A stretch of DNA of 64,000 nucleotides from Lachnospiraceae bacterium (GCA_902363135.1 CABIZF010000009.1:1-64000), one strand, 5' to 3'; shown: positions 1-9,214, counted from the stretch's first letter. Notes: generated by a model from the letters alone, not told the origin. Numbers and translations: made by a program.

Positions 1-348
<348 letters not shown>

Positions 349-357
349 ACGCGGAGA

Positions 358-376
358 AAGCGGATAGCATCCGCTT
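358..376 (+). repeat. Short hairpin, repeat family A-like
   Basis: An 8-bp perfect stem (aagcggat/atccgctt) with a 3-base loop lies just past the 23S 3' end. The same stem sequence forms the core of the dispersed family A elements at 13588, 13756, 45856, 59876 and 60238. It may be a copy of that element or part of the rRNA processing region. Confidence 0.5.
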
Positions 377-469
377 ACAAAGCAAGGTAGGGTTAAAAAG
401 GTTAAAGACTTAAAATAATCGGATTGATATTTATACAGACTGTATGTGGTTTTGAAGGTATGTGAAATG

Positions 470-497
470 AGACATCGGAGTGATCCGGTGTCTTTTT
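470..497 (+). terminator. Intrinsic terminator of the rRNA operon
   Basis: A 9-bp stem, agacatcgg pairing with ccggtgtct (one G-T pair), is followed by a run of T. It probably ends the rRNA transcript, which supports the absence of a 5S gene in this unit. Confidence 0.75.
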
Positions 498-555
498 GCA
501 TTACAGAAAAGATATATTAAACAGTGAAGAAAGGTAGCATACTACGGGGAAACTG

Positions 556-564
556 TGGTACAAT
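556..564 (+). promoter_or_regulatory. Extended -10 promoter for tatD/rsmA
   Basis: TG-g-TACAAT matches an extended -10 element (TGnTATAAT) 34 bases before the tatD start and directly after the rRNA terminator. No good -35 hexamer is visible at the expected distance. Confidence 0.45.
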
Positions 565-597
565 GAGCAGAGATAAAGCGAGGAAAGGAAACCATCT

Positions 598-1371
598 ATG
601 ATTTTTGATAGTCATGCGCATTATGATGATGAACAATTTGATTGCGACCGGGAGGAACTTCTTGATTCGATGCAGGAGCATGGGATCGGTGGCATTATTA
701 ACGTAGGAGCCTCTATGGAGGGCGTTTTTGCAAGTCAGGAGCTGGCGGAAAAATACCCGTTTATTTATGCAGGGGTCGGAATTCATCCGGATTATGTGGG
801 CAGTCTGAATGAGGAGAAGCTCCGGATGCTGGCAGAGCTTTGCAAAAAGTCGAAGACGGTCGTGGTCGGAGAAATTGGTCTGGATTATTATTGGGATAAA
901 GAAGCGCATGATATTCAGAAAAGGTGGTTTATCGAACAGCTGAAAATGGCACAGGAGGCAGAGCTTCCGGTCAATATACACAGCAGGGATGCGGCGAAGG
1001 ATACATTGGATATTATGCGACAGGAGCATGCGGGTACGACCGGCGGGATCATTCATTGCTTTTCCTCCTCAGCAGAGATGGCGATGGAGTATGTACGGCT
1101 GGGGTATTATATCGGTATCGGAGGTGTAGTCACCTTCAAAAATGCAAGAGTGATGAAGGAGGTAGCGGCAGCTGTTCCGCTGAACCGTATCGTGGTCGAG
1201 ACAGACTGTCCATATCTGGCGCCGACACCATATCGGGGAAAACGAAATGCATCCTTGTATCTTCCACTTGTGATAGAGGAAATCGCACGGATCAAAGAGG
1301 TGTCCCCGGCAGAAGTTGAACAGGCAACGTATGAAAATGTGCTTCAGCTGTTTCCGAAGATCGCGAAGTGA
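598..1371 (+). CDS. tatD: TatD family metal-dependent hydrolase
   Basis: This 257-residue protein is full length for TatD/YcfH hydrolases, which are metal-dependent DNases or phosphoesterases with a TIM-barrel amidohydrolase fold. Visible motifs are the N-terminal metal pair in DSHAHYDDEQF, GEIGLDYYWD, the His of PVNIHSRD, GIIHCFSSS and the late Asp of VETDCPYLAP. The start at 598 has a purine-rich ribosome site (gaggaaagg). It lies upstream of rsmA, a neighbourhood common for tatD in Firmicutes. The last codons (IAK and the stop) fall inside a dispersed repeat whose second copy is at 60234. A TatD paralogue lies at 43914. The exact substrate cannot be read from sequence. Confidence 0.93.
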   Translation: MIFDSHAHYDDEQFDCDREELLDSMQEHGIGGIINVGASMEGVFASQELAEKYPFIYAGVGIHPDYVGSLNEEKLRMLAELCKKSKTVVVGEIGLDYYWDKEAHDIQKRWFIEQLKMAQEAELPVNIHSRDAAKDTLDIMRQEHAGTTGGIIHCFSSSAEMAMEYVRLGYYIGIGGVVTFKNARVMKEVAAAVPLNRIVVETDCPYLAPTPYRGKRNASLYLPLVIEEIARIKEVSPAEVEQATYENVLQLFPKIAK

Positions 1372-1455
1372 CTGCGTTCATGAGCAAGTAGCGAAGCTAG
1401 GCCCTGTCAGCACACCTGCAGGGATGGATTGTGAATGTCCGCTTTACACAGGGGA
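1359..1455 (+). repeat. Dispersed repeat family A copy, interrupted
   Basis: The stretch gatcgcgaagtgactgcgtt and onward matches 60234-60294 closely. After gcgaagc it is interrupted by about 28 bases containing a small ccctg/caggg hairpin, then resumes as gattgtgaatgtccgcttta. The left end overlaps the last three codons and stop of tatD. Confidence 0.7.
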
Positions 1456-1478
1456 CTTGCTTGATTCGGTTAAAATAT
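1452..1478 (+). repeat. Short repeat E, copy 1
   Basis: ggggacttgcttgattcggt followed by taaa recurs, one base changed, at 6522-6545. Both copies lie in front of a coding region. It directly abuts the family A copy on its left. Confidence 0.55.
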
Positions 1479-1516
1479 ATCCGGAGGTATCCGGACAGAG
1501 AGGAATAGAACACAAA

Positions 1517-2380
1517 ATGACAGAGAAATTATCGAATCCGAAAAAAACAATCGAGGTGATCCAGAAGCATGGATTTGATTTTCAGAAAAAGTTTGGACAG
1601 AATTTTCTGATTGATTCGCATGTGCTGGAAAAAATAGTCGGAGCAGCAGAGATTACAAAGGATGATTTTGTGCTGGAAATCGGTCCGGGAATCGGCACCC
1701 TGACACAATATCTGGCAGAAGCAGCCAGGGAAGTGACAGCAGTAGAGATTGACCGAAATCTGATTCCGATCCTTGGAGAAACACTTTCTGACTACTCAAA
1801 TGTGACGATCATCAATGAGGATGTCCTGAAGCTGGATCTGGCTGCGCTGGCAAATGAGAAAAACGGAGGTAAGCCGATCAAAGTGGTTGCAAATCTTCCA
1901 TATTATATTACAACGCCGATCATTATGGGACTGTTCGAGAGCCATGTTCCGGTGAGCAGTATCACCGTTATGGTGCAAAAGGAAGTGGCGATGCGGATGC
2001 AGGCAGGACCCGGCACGAAGGATTATGGGGCATTGTCGCTCGCAGTACAGTTTTATGCAGAACCATATATTGCTGCCAATGTGCCGCCGAACTGCTTTAT
2101 TCCGCGTCCGAATGTAGGCAGTGCGGTGATTCGCCTGAAGACATATGAGCAGCCACAGATTCAGGTAAAGGATGAAGCATTTTTATTTGCACTGATCCGT
2201 GCTTCCTTTAATCAACGCAGAAAAACACTTGTGAACAGCCTGAAAAATTCATCGGATTTAAAGCTGGAAAAGGAACAGGTTCTGGAAGCACTGCGTACTA
2301 TGGGACTGAGTGAAACGGTGCGTGGAGAAGCGCTGACGCTGGAGCAGTTTGCATCGCTTGCAGATTTGCTGAAAGCATAG
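1517..2380 (+). CDS. rsmA: 16S rRNA (adenine-N6) dimethyltransferase RsmA/KsgA
   Basis: RsmA dimethylates the two adjacent adenosines in helix 45 of 16S rRNA during small-subunit maturation. The 287-residue product has the KFGQNFLID opening, the SAM motif EIGPGIGTLT, and the catalytic NLPYYITTPI (N-L-P-Y). The reading frame is open further upstream, but the ATG at 1517 is chosen because agaggaa precedes it and the protein then has the usual family length. The upstream extension would translate the dispersed repeat. It follows tatD and is likely co-transcribed across the repeat-filled gap. Confidence 0.95.
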   Translation: MTEKLSNPKKTIEVIQKHGFDFQKKFGQNFLIDSHVLEKIVGAAEITKDDFVLEIGPGIGTLTQYLAEAAREVTAVEIDRNLIPILGETLSDYSNVTIINEDVLKLDLAALANEKNGGKPIKVVANLPYYITTPIIMGLFESHVPVSSITVMVQKEVAMRMQAGPGTKDYGALSLAVQFYAEPYIAANVPPNCFIPRPNVGSAVIRLKTYEQPQIQVKDEAFLFALIRASFNQRRKTLVNSLKNSSDLKLEKEQVLEALRTMGLSETVRGEALTLEQFASLADLLKA

Positions 2381-2415
2381 CAGCTGCAATCAGAGTAAAA
2401 GAAAGGAGCGGGGCT

Positions 2416-3378
2416 ATGAGAGAACAGCATTTTACGTTTCCATCCTGGAATGGAAGCAATGAGATACACGCCGTCCACTGGATTCCGGACGGTGAGATAC
2501 GTATGGTTGTTCAGATTTCACATGGCATGTCGGAGCATATCAGGCGGTATCGGGCATTTGCAGAGCATTTATGTACATATGGGATTCTTGTGTGCGGCCA
2601 TGATCACCTGGGGCATGGGGATTCTGTGGCGAACGCAGACGGTTATGGATTTTTTTCAGAAAAAGACGGAAATCGGGCGCTGCTTCATGATTTGCACAGA
2701 GTGACAGAGCTGACAAAAAGAAAATATCCGGATGTCCCTTATGTTCTGATGGGACACAGCATGGGCTCGTTTCTGGCACGTCAGTATGTGTGCTGCTATG
2801 GATCGGAGCTGGATGGGGCGATTATCTGCGGGACAGGCTATCATCCGGCAGGAGAGCTTCGTTTTGCGCTTGCACTTTGCCGGAGGCTGGCAGCAGTAAA
2901 AGGGTGGAATTATCATAGTCGTTTGCTTGACTGGATGGCTTCGGGAAGCTATAATATGAAATTCTGGCCGAATCGGACACACTTTGACTGGCTGAGCCGG
3001 GATGACGCATCGGTAGATGCCTATATTGCGGATGAAAAATGTGGATTTCCATTTACCTTAAATGGTTATTATAATCTATTTCTTACCTTATATAAGATTA
3101 TCCGGCCGGAGTATCTGGAGCGGATGCCGAGAGAGCTTCCTATCTATTTTATTGCAGGCGCAAAGGATCCGGTAGGGAACAACGGAAAGGGTGTCAGAAA
3201 AGTAGTCGATTTGTTTAAACAATACGGCATGCAGAAGGTGCAATGTAAGCTGTATCCGTATGACCGGCATGAGATTTTAAATGAGCTGGACCGGTATATG
3301 GTGTATGAAGATGTACGGAACTGGCTGGAAGAAGTGATTCAGAATTTACGACAGAAAAAAGAGATGGACAAACAGTAA
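2416..3378 (+). CDS. Alpha/beta hydrolase, monoacylglycerol lipase-like
   Basis: A 320-residue serine hydrolase of the S33/lysophospholipase type. The nucleophile elbow GHSMGS (LMGHSMGSFLA, about residues 114-124) and the oxyanion region ISHGMSEHIRRY are visible. GHDHLGHGDS matches the family motif after strand 4. The late Asp (GAKDPVG) and His (YDRHEI) complete a probable triad. There is no signal peptide, so it is probably cytosolic. The start at 2416 has a strong ribosome site, aaaggagcgggg. It sits 35 bases after rsmA and ends at a terminator. Substrate is probably a short acyl ester or monoglyceride, by family only. Confidence 0.88.
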   Translation: MREQHFTFPSWNGSNEIHAVHWIPDGEIRMVVQISHGMSEHIRRYRAFAEHLCTYGILVCGHDHLGHGDSVANADGYGFFSEKDGNRALLHDLHRVTELTKRKYPDVPYVLMGHSMGSFLARQYVCCYGSELDGAIICGTGYHPAGELRFALALCRRLAAVKGWNYHSRLLDWMASGSYNMKFWPNRTHFDWLSRDDASVDAYIADEKCGFPFTLNGYYNLFLTLYKIIRPEYLERMPRELPIYFIAGAKDPVGNNGKGVRKVVDLFKQYGMQKVQCKLYPYDRHEILNELDRYMVYEDVRNWLEEVIQNLRQKKEMDKQ

Positions 3379-3384
3379 ATAAGG

Positions 3385-3430
3385 GACAGCAGCGGTTTTT
3401 GCTTAGATGCGAAGCTGGCTGCTGTTTTTT
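3385..3430 (+). terminator. Intrinsic terminator after the hydrolase
   Basis: acagcagc (3386-3393) pairs with gctgctgt (3418-3425), followed by six T. It closes the tatD-rsmA-hydrolase unit before the sigma factor. Confidence 0.75.
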
Positions 3431-3546
3431 ACTTTACAGGTTACTGAATCAGAATATTTTTAAATCGCATGCAACAATCTCAGAAAAAAAGAACACTTAT
3501 ATATAGAACGAAAGATGCAGCATTCTGTATCGGAAAGGAGGAGGTT

Positions 3547-4104
3547 ATGGAAGATGCGACATCTCTGGTTCTTCGGGCAAAGGATGGCGATGTGCATGCA
3601 TTTGCCGGATTGTATGCACAGATTTATAAAGATTTGTATCGGTTTGCGGTGTGTACCTTACAGAATTTGCATGATGCAGAGGATGCAGTGAGTGAAACCG
3701 TATTGGATGCCTTTTCGCAGATTGGCAGTCTGCGCAAACCAGAATCCTTTAAAAGCTGGATGTTTGCAATTTTGTCGGTAAAATGCAGAAAGAAAATACA
3801 GGATTATGGGAAGGCAGGTATGGAACTGACGGAGGATCTGATGCGGACGGAAGCAGACTTAAGTGAGCAGCTGGATGTCCAGGAGGCATTTCAACGGCTT
3901 TCGAAGGAGGAGCGGATGATGCTGGCGCTGAAGCTGTTTGCCGGATATTCCAGTAATGAGATCGGAGCGCTTTTGCAGCTGCCGCCCGGAACGATCCGTT
4001 CAAGACAGCACAGAGCATTAAAGAAGATGAAAGCAGTGCTGGAAGATGAAAAAAAGCAAAAAACAGATGCAGGGAAAATCTGGAACAGGGAAAATAAGAA
4101 ATAG
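3547..4104 (+). CDS. ECF-type RNA polymerase sigma factor
   Basis: A 185-residue sigma-70 family protein with only regions 2 and 4. Region 2 runs from about residue 5 to 75 (LVLRAKDGDVHAFAGLY, then DAEDAVSETVLDAF). Region 4 is about 115-170 (KEERMMLALKLFAGYSSNEI, GTIRSRQHRALKKM). The ORF is open further upstream, but the ATG at 3547 has an excellent aaaggaggagg site and begins at the usual position. The stop is followed after 83 bases by the membrane beta-propeller gene, so the pair resembles a sigma/anti-sigma unit. Target promoters are unknown. Confidence 0.92.
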   Translation: MEDATSLVLRAKDGDVHAFAGLYAQIYKDLYRFAVCTLQNLHDAEDAVSETVLDAFSQIGSLRKPESFKSWMFAILSVKCRKKIQDYGKAGMELTEDLMRTEADLSEQLDVQEAFQRLSKEERMMLALKLFAGYSSNEIGALLQLPPGTIRSRQHRALKKMKAVLEDEKKQKTDAGKIWNRENKK

Positions 4105-4187
4105 TGAAGATCAGAAGCAGAGAATCCTTGGGACAAAGAATATCAGAAAACGTGAAAATCAGAAACAGGCAGAAGGGAGCATCAGAT

Positions 4188-6521
4188 ATGGATGAGAAAA
4201 AAATGCTGGATTTGCTGAGAAAGCAGGCAGAAGAGATTGAACCTCCGGAATCGCTTTCGCCGGATGCAATTGAACAGCTGTTGGCAAAACAAAAGAAAGA
4301 GATAAAAGAAGCAGAACCGAAAGAGAAGAAAAAGGAAAAGGAGGGGCAGGACATGGCAGATCAGAAAAAAGATACAGGTAAACACAAAAAGAAATTCTCA
4401 TATCGCATGATCGCAGAGCTGGGCAGTATGGCGGCAATTTTTGTGCTTGGTGTGACGGTATATTCTCAGTCGAAGCAGATTACGCAGCTTAAGAAACCAG
4501 CCATGACAGTACAGCAGCTAGAGACAGAGACTGAAAAAGCGGAAATGGGAGAAGCGAAGACAGAAGCGGAGCAGACAGCCGAGAAAGCGGTAAAGGCAGA
4601 AACAGAGCAGACAACTGAGGAAGCGGTAAAAGCAGAAACAGAGCAGATAGCTGAGAAAACGGTAAAAGCAGAAACGGAGCAGACAACCGAGAAAGCGGTA
4701 AAGGCAGAAAATGGATCGGAACCGGAAACAGAGCTTGCAGCGGATGCAACGGAAGCTTTCGAAAATACGACTTTCATGCAGGAAAGCTCGAACTCAGAGG
4801 ATACGCTGACCTATGCATCCGGATATCAGGAGATTTATGACAGGCTGTATGAGCTTTTCCAGTCGAACACGATTTTGTATGATTATGATACCTCAGACGG
4901 AGGGATGGATCCAAGAAGCGTCACGTACATGGTGGAGGAGTCTGCATTAGATGTCAGTACAGCGGCCACAGAGGATCACGTGGATTATTCCAGAACCAAC
5001 ATACAGGAGGCGGGTGTAGATGAGGGAGACATTATCAAGACGGATGGAACCTGGATCTACATTTTAAAGCAGGATGGCAGCTTTTCAATTGTACGTGCAA
5101 ATGATGGAGCACCGAAGGTGGAAAGCACGACTAAGCTGGAGAAAACGGGATTATCAAACAGAGAGATTCGGGAAATGTATCTGGATGGCGATCGACTGAT
5201 CATTGTGGAAGAGGGTATTTGTACGGCACTTGAGAAGGACAATGAGCTCTATCGAACCTCGACCGGATACCAGACAGTATTGTCGGTATGGGACATCACA
5301 GATCGCGCGCAGCCAGAGCAGATCGGAATGCTGCGACAGGACGGATATTATAAGGATTCCAGAAAAAATGGTGATTTTGTATATCTCTTTACTTCTTATA
5401 TGCCATATATTGCAGATACCTATGAAGAGAGTACGATTGTTCCGCGTATAAACGGGGATGAGGTTGCTTATAATCAGTTCTATCTTCCGGAGAAGCCGGC
5501 AAGTGAGAACTATCTGATCATCAGCTCTGTAGATATCACAAAGCCGGAGAAAGTAAAGGACCAGAAGGTGCTGGTGTCCGGTGCGGACAGCTTTTATGTC
5601 AGCACAGAGAATATTTATGTGACAAATGAAAATTATAACAGCGGCAGAGATACGGTTGTGACAGAAATCGCGAAATTTCATTATAAAGACGGCAGAATTA
5701 CCGGTGTGGCGGCGGGATCGGTCAAAGGATATCTGAATGATTCCTTTTCTTTAAATGAATATGACGGAACCCTGCGCGTGGTTTCTACCTATTATGATGA
5801 AATGTGGGAGGAATGGAATGCACTGTATATTCTGGATGAGAAGCTGCAGCAGCTCTCAGCGATTGAAGACCTCGCACAGGGTGAGACAATTCGTTCCGCA
5901 CGCTTTTTTGGAACAACCGGATATTTTGTGACCTTCCGGCAGACCGATCCGCTTTTTTCAGTGGATTTGTCCGACCCGGAAAATCCGAAGGTCTTAGGTG
6001 AACTGAAGATCAGCGGATTTTCTTCCTATCTGCATTTTTACGGGGAGAATTTACTGCTTGGAATTGGCTATGAAGCAGATGAAAATACGGGGAGTACGAC
6101 AGGCCTGAAGCTATCGATGTTTGATATTTCCGATCCGGCGAATGTGAAGGAAGTAAGCCGTACCGTGCTTCCTGGGATGACCTGGTGTCCGGCAATTGAA
6201 GATTACAAGTCTATTTTGGTGGACCCGGATAAAAATCTGATCGGCTTTTACTGCGACAAGAGATACTTTGTCTATTCTTATGACGAGACAGGTGGATTTA
6301 CAAGAGAGCTGCTGTGTGATTTTTACGGGGATGAATTTCTGGGCGTGTCAGATCAGGCAGGGCAGGAGCAGGGTACATCCAAGATTGCGGCAACCGTAGA
6401 TTATGACAATATGCGAGGGCTTTACATCGGGGATTATCTGTATCTGGCCGGGAATGATTTTGTGGCGGCGTATGATATGAAAGACGGATTCTCCATGGAA
6501 AAAGTAATGAAAGTAAATTAG
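4188..6521 (+). CDS. Membrane-anchored beta-propeller protein, candidate anti-sigma partner
   Basis: A 777-residue protein. Residues 1-70 are a charged cytoplasmic segment (MDEKKMLDLLRKQAEEIEPP), residues about 74-93 one membrane helix, and 94-225 an acidic linker with four 12-residue repeats. The remaining 550 residues are a beta-propeller domain of the PF09826 type, with repeated WDITDRAQPEQIGML and FDISDPANVKEV style blades. The topology puts the propeller outside the cell. Position directly after an ECF sigma gene, and a short cytosolic N-terminus, suggest it binds the sigma factor and senses an external signal. That role is inference. Start at 4188 is chosen for its agaaggga site. Confidence 0.8.
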   Translation: MDEKKMLDLLRKQAEEIEPPESLSPDAIEQLLAKQKKEIKEAEPKEKKKEKEGQDMADQKKDTGKHKKKFSYRMIAELGSMAAIFVLGVTVYSQSKQITQLKKPAMTVQQLETETEKAEMGEAKTEAEQTAEKAVKAETEQTTEEAVKAETEQIAEKTVKAETEQTTEKAVKAENGSEPETELAADATEAFENTTFMQESSNSEDTLTYASGYQEIYDRLYELFQSNTILYDYDTSDGGMDPRSVTYMVEESALDVSTAATEDHVDYSRTNIQEAGVDEGDIIKTDGTWIYILKQDGSFSIVRANDGAPKVESTTKLEKTGLSNREIREMYLDGDRLIIVEEGICTALEKDNELYRTSTGYQTVLSVWDITDRAQPEQIGMLRQDGYYKDSRKNGDFVYLFTSYMPYIADTYEESTIVPRINGDEVAYNQFYLPEKPASENYLIISSVDITKPEKVKDQKVLVSGADSFYVSTENIYVTNENYNSGRDTVVTEIAKFHYKDGRITGVAAGSVKGYLNDSFSLNEYDGTLRVVSTYYDEMWEEWNALYILDEKLQQLSAIEDLAQGETIRSARFFGTTGYFVTFRQTDPLFSVDLSDPENPKVLGELKISGFSSYLHFYGENLLLGIGYEADENTGSTTGLKLSMFDISDPANVKEVSRTVLPGMTWCPAIEDYKSILVDPDKNLIGFYCDKRYFVYSYDETGGFTRELLCDFYGDEFLGVSDQAGQEQGTSKIAATVDYDNMRGLYIGDYLYLAGNDFVAAYDMKDGFSMEKVMKVN
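4569..4712 (+). repeat. 36-bp in-frame tandem repeat, four copies
   Basis: Four consecutive 36-bp units encode EQTAEKAVKAET, EQTTEEAVKAET, EQIAEKTVKAET and EQTTEKAVKAEN. They lie in the extracellular linker between the membrane helix and the propeller. Units differ by a few substitutions, and the copy number could vary between strains without a frameshift. Confidence 0.9.
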
Positions 6522-6545
6522 GGGACTTGTTTGATTCGGTTAAAG
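6522..6545 (+). repeat. Short repeat E, copy 2
   Basis: ggggacttgtttgattcggt followed by taaa begins immediately after the beta-propeller stop codon. It matches 1452-1475 with one change. Confidence 0.55.
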
Positions 6546-6640
6546 AATCGGTTGTAATATCATGTAGAATTTACTGGACGAAATAAGCAAAAAAGTGTAT
6601 GATAATGGGAGCAGGTGGAAATAAGGAGGATGCTTTTATC

Positions 6641-7333
6641 ATGCTAGAAGAATTAAAAAAACAAGTGTATGAAGCAAATATGGAGCTCCCGAAGCGTGGA
6701 CTTGTCACCTATACTTGGGGCAATGTCAGCGGCATTGACCGCGAGGCTGGTCTGTTTGTTATCAAGCCGAGCGGAGTCGATTACGAAAAGCTCTGTCCGG
6801 ACGACATGGTGGTCATCGATATGGAAGGCAATCGTGTAGAAGGCAAATATAAGCCGTCGTCTGATACTGCCACTCATCTGGAGCTGTACAAGGCATTTCC
6901 GGAGCTTGGAGGTGTAGTACATACTCATTCGCCGTGGGCGACCTCATGGGCGCAGGCCGGCAGAGATATTCCGTGCTACGGGACCACACATGCAGATTAT
7001 ATGTATGGACCGATTCCGTGTGCGAGAAGCCTGACTCCGGAAGAGATCAATGGCGAGTACGAGAAGAATACCGGCCTTGTCATCATTGAGACCTTCAAGG
7101 AGAGAGGCATCAATCCGGTATACGTACCGGCAGTGCTCTGCACGAATCACGGACCGTTCACCTGGGGCAAGGATGCTTCTGAGGCGGTTCATAATGCGGT
7201 TGTACTTGAGGAAGTGGCAAAGATGGCATGCCGTACCGAGCTGATTAATCCGCGGGTTACTCCGGCGCCGGATTCTATCAAAGAGAAGCATTTCATGAGA
7301 AAGCACGGTGCAAACGCATATTACGGACAGTAA
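6641..7333 (+). CDS. araD: L-ribulose-5-phosphate 4-epimerase
   Basis: AraD interconverts L-ribulose 5-phosphate and D-xylulose 5-phosphate by a metal-dependent retro-aldol reaction. The 230-residue product is full length and opens [20 protein letters not shown], like characterised AraD. It shows TWGNVSG, the substrate loop IKPSGVDY, and the zinc ligands in VHTHSPWAT. An in-frame ATG lies at 6605, but 6641 is preferred on homology and on the aaggagga site 12 bases ahead. It lies 32 bases before transketolase, so its product feeds straight into that enzyme. No araA or araB is in the window. UlaF/SgbE-type isozymes are the main alternative. Confidence 0.9.
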   Translation: MLEELKKQVYEANMELPKRGLVTYTWGNVSGIDREAGLFVIKPSGVDYEKLCPDDMVVIDMEGNRVEGKYKPSSDTATHLELYKAFPELGGVVHTHSPWATSWAQAGRDIPCYGTTHADYMYGPIPCARSLTPEEINGEYEKNTGLVIIETFKERGINPVYVPAVLCTNHGPFTWGKDASEAVHNAVVLEEVAKMACRTELINPRVTPAPDSIKEKHFMRKHGANAYYGQ

Positions 7334-7365
7334 TCACAGATAAGGACAAAGAAGGGGTGTACATT

Positions 7366-8205
7366 ATGACGACACTGGAATTACAAAAAATGGCGAACGA
7401 AGTTCGCAAAGGCATTGTGACTGCAGTACACAGTGCAAAGGCTGGACATCCGGGCGGATCTCTTTCCGCAGCAGATGTTTTTACATACCTGTATTTTGAG
7501 GAGATGAACATTGATCCGAAGAACCCGAAGGATCCGGACAGAGACCGCTTCGTGCTTTCCAAGGGCCATACCGCTCCGGGCTACTATTCCGCGATGGCTC
7601 ACAGAGGTTATTTCCCGGTAGAGGATCTTGTGACGCTGCGTCATATCGGCTCTCATCTGCAGGGACATCCGTGCATGCAGCATATCGCCGGTATTGATAT
7701 GTCTTCCGGATCTCTTGGACAGGGCATTTCCGCTGCAGTTGGAATGGCACTGGCAGGAAAAATGGACAAAAAGGATTACCGTGTGTACACGCTGCTTGGC
7801 GATGGCGAGATTCAGGAGGGCCAGGTATGGGAGGCTTCCATGTTCGCAGGACACAGAAAGCTGGACAATCTGGTAGTCATCGTGGACAATAATGGTCTTC
7901 AGATCGATGGAAACATCGCAGACGTATGCTCACCGTACCCAATTGATAAGAAGTTCGAAGCATTCAATTTCCACGTAATCAACGTAGCAGACGGAAACGA
8001 CATGGAGCAGCTGGCAGCCGCATTCAAGGAAGCAAGAGAGACCAAGGGCATGCCGAGTGCAATTATCATGAAGACCGTAAAGGGTAAGGGTGTTTCCTTC
8101 ATGGAGAATCAGGCATCCTGGCACGGAGTAGCTCCGAATGATGAGCAGTATGCAGTAGCTATGGCAGACTTAGAGAAAGTGGGGGAAGCATTATGTCAGA
8201 AGTAA
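7366..8205 (+). CDS. Transketolase, N-terminal subunit
   Basis: Half of a split transketolase that transfers two-carbon ketol units in the non-oxidative pentose phosphate pathway. The 279-residue protein carries the thiamine diphosphate-binding domain: AGHPGGSLSAADV, SKGHTAPGYY, the GDGEIQEGQVWEA motif and a later VDNNGLQIDG. The ATG at 7366 follows gaagggg; a GTG nine bases upstream is less likely. Its 3' end overlaps the next gene by 13 bases, typical of translational coupling of the two subunits. Confidence 0.95.
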   Translation: MTTLELQKMANEVRKGIVTAVHSAKAGHPGGSLSAADVFTYLYFEEMNIDPKNPKDPDRDRFVLSKGHTAPGYYSAMAHRGYFPVEDLVTLRHIGSHLQGHPCMQHIAGIDMSSGSLGQGISAAVGMALAGKMDKKDYRVYTLLGDGEIQEGQVWEASMFAGHRKLDNLVVIVDNNGLQIDGNIADVCSPYPIDKKFEAFNFHVINVADGNDMEQLAAAFKEARETKGMPSAIIMKTVKGKGVSFMENQASWHGVAPNDEQYAVAMADLEKVGEALCQK

Positions 8206-9131
8206 AGAAAATCGCAACGAGAGAGAGCTATGGTAAGGCACTTGCCGAGCTCGGCGCAGAGCACGATGATCTTGTAGTTCTGGATGCGGATCTCGCAGGT
8301 GCTACAAAGACAGGTATTTTTAAAAAGGCATTTCCGGAAAGACACATTGACTGCGGTATCGCAGAGTGCAATATGATGGGCATTGCAGCAGGACTTTCTA
8401 CGACAGGCAAGGTGCCGTTTGCAAGTACTTTTGCTATGTTTGCAGCAGGAAGAGCCTTTGAGCAGGTAAGAAACTCCATCGGCTATCCGCATATGAACGT
8501 AAAGATCGGTGCGACTCATGCAGGTATCTCTGTAGGTGAGGATGGAGCATCCCATCAGTGCAACGAGGATCTGGCTCTGATGCGTACGATCCCGGGCATG
8601 GTAGTCATCAATCCATCTGACGATATCGAGGCAAGAGCAGCAGTCAGAGCCGCTTACGAGTATGTAGGACCTGTTTACCTGCGTTTTGGCCGTCTGGCTG
8701 TTCCGGTGATCAATGACAATCCGGACTACAAGTTTGAGATCGGTAAGGGTGTTACCTTAAGAGAAGGTACTGACGTGACGATCATCGCTACCGGACTTTG
8801 CGTAAGCAGTGCACTGGAAGCAGCTGATATGCTGGCAAAGGATGGTGTATCCGCAAAGGTTATCAACATTCACACGATCAAGCCGTTGGATACTGAGCTG
8901 GTCGTTGAGGCTGCAAAGGCTACCGGCAAGGTTGTTACTGTAGAGGAGCATTCTATCATCGGTGGTCTTGGCGGAGCCGTATGCGAGGCACTTTCTGAGA
9001 AGGCTCCGACTCCGGTTCTTCGGATTGGGGTCAAGGACGTATTCGGCGAGTCCGGACCGGCAGTTGCACTTCTGCACAAGTATCAGCTCGATGGCGAAGG
9101 TGTTTACGCTCAGATCAAAGAGTGGCTGTAA
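8193..9131 (+). CDS. Transketolase, C-terminal subunit
   Basis: The 312-residue partner of the preceding subunit contains the pyrimidine-binding and C-terminal domains. It shows DLVVLDADLAGATKT, GIAECNMMGIAAGLS with the catalytic Glu, TFAMFAAGRAFEQVR and EEHSIIGGLGGAV. The ATG at 8193 lies inside the end of the first subunit gene. Together with araD it forms a three-gene pentose interconversion operon ended by the terminator at 9172-9214. Confidence 0.95.
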   Translation: MSEVKKIATRESYGKALAELGAEHDDLVVLDADLAGATKTGIFKKAFPERHIDCGIAECNMMGIAAGLSTTGKVPFASTFAMFAAGRAFEQVRNSIGYPHMNVKIGATHAGISVGEDGASHQCNEDLALMRTIPGMVVINPSDDIEARAAVRAAYEYVGPVYLRFGRLAVPVINDNPDYKFEIGKGVTLREGTDVTIIATGLCVSSALEAADMLAKDGVSAKVINIHTIKPLDTELVVEAAKATGKVVTVEEHSIIGGLGGAVCEALSEKAPTPVLRIGVKDVFGESGPAVALLHKYQLDGEGVYAQIKEWL

Positions 9132-9171
9132 GAATCTTTGTAAAAATTTATAAAATACTTTAAAAAACAGA

Positions 9172-9214
9172 AGACTCTGATTTATGGCATAACTGCCGTA
9201 AATCAGAGTCTTTT
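9172..9214. terminator. Bidirectional intrinsic terminator
   Basis: agactctgattta (9172-9184) pairs with taaatcagagtct (9199-9211). There is a T run on the right and an A run on the left, so it can stop both the transketolase operon and the converging histidine kinase operon. Confidence 0.85.

Larger units (their letters stand above)
349..597 (+). other. rRNA trailer and tatD leader, no gene
   Basis: This 249-base stretch has no convincing ORF and no 5S rRNA. It holds a short perfect hairpin (358-376, aagcggat/atccgctt) resembling the dispersed repeat family A, then an intrinsic terminator (470-497), then an extended -10 promoter for tatD (556-564). Confidence 0.6.

Noticed and set aside
3440..3546. 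ECF-type autoregulated promoter (gcaacaatct) upstream of the sigma gene
   Set aside because: A possible -35 is seen near 3468, but no matching -10 at the right distance could be identified.
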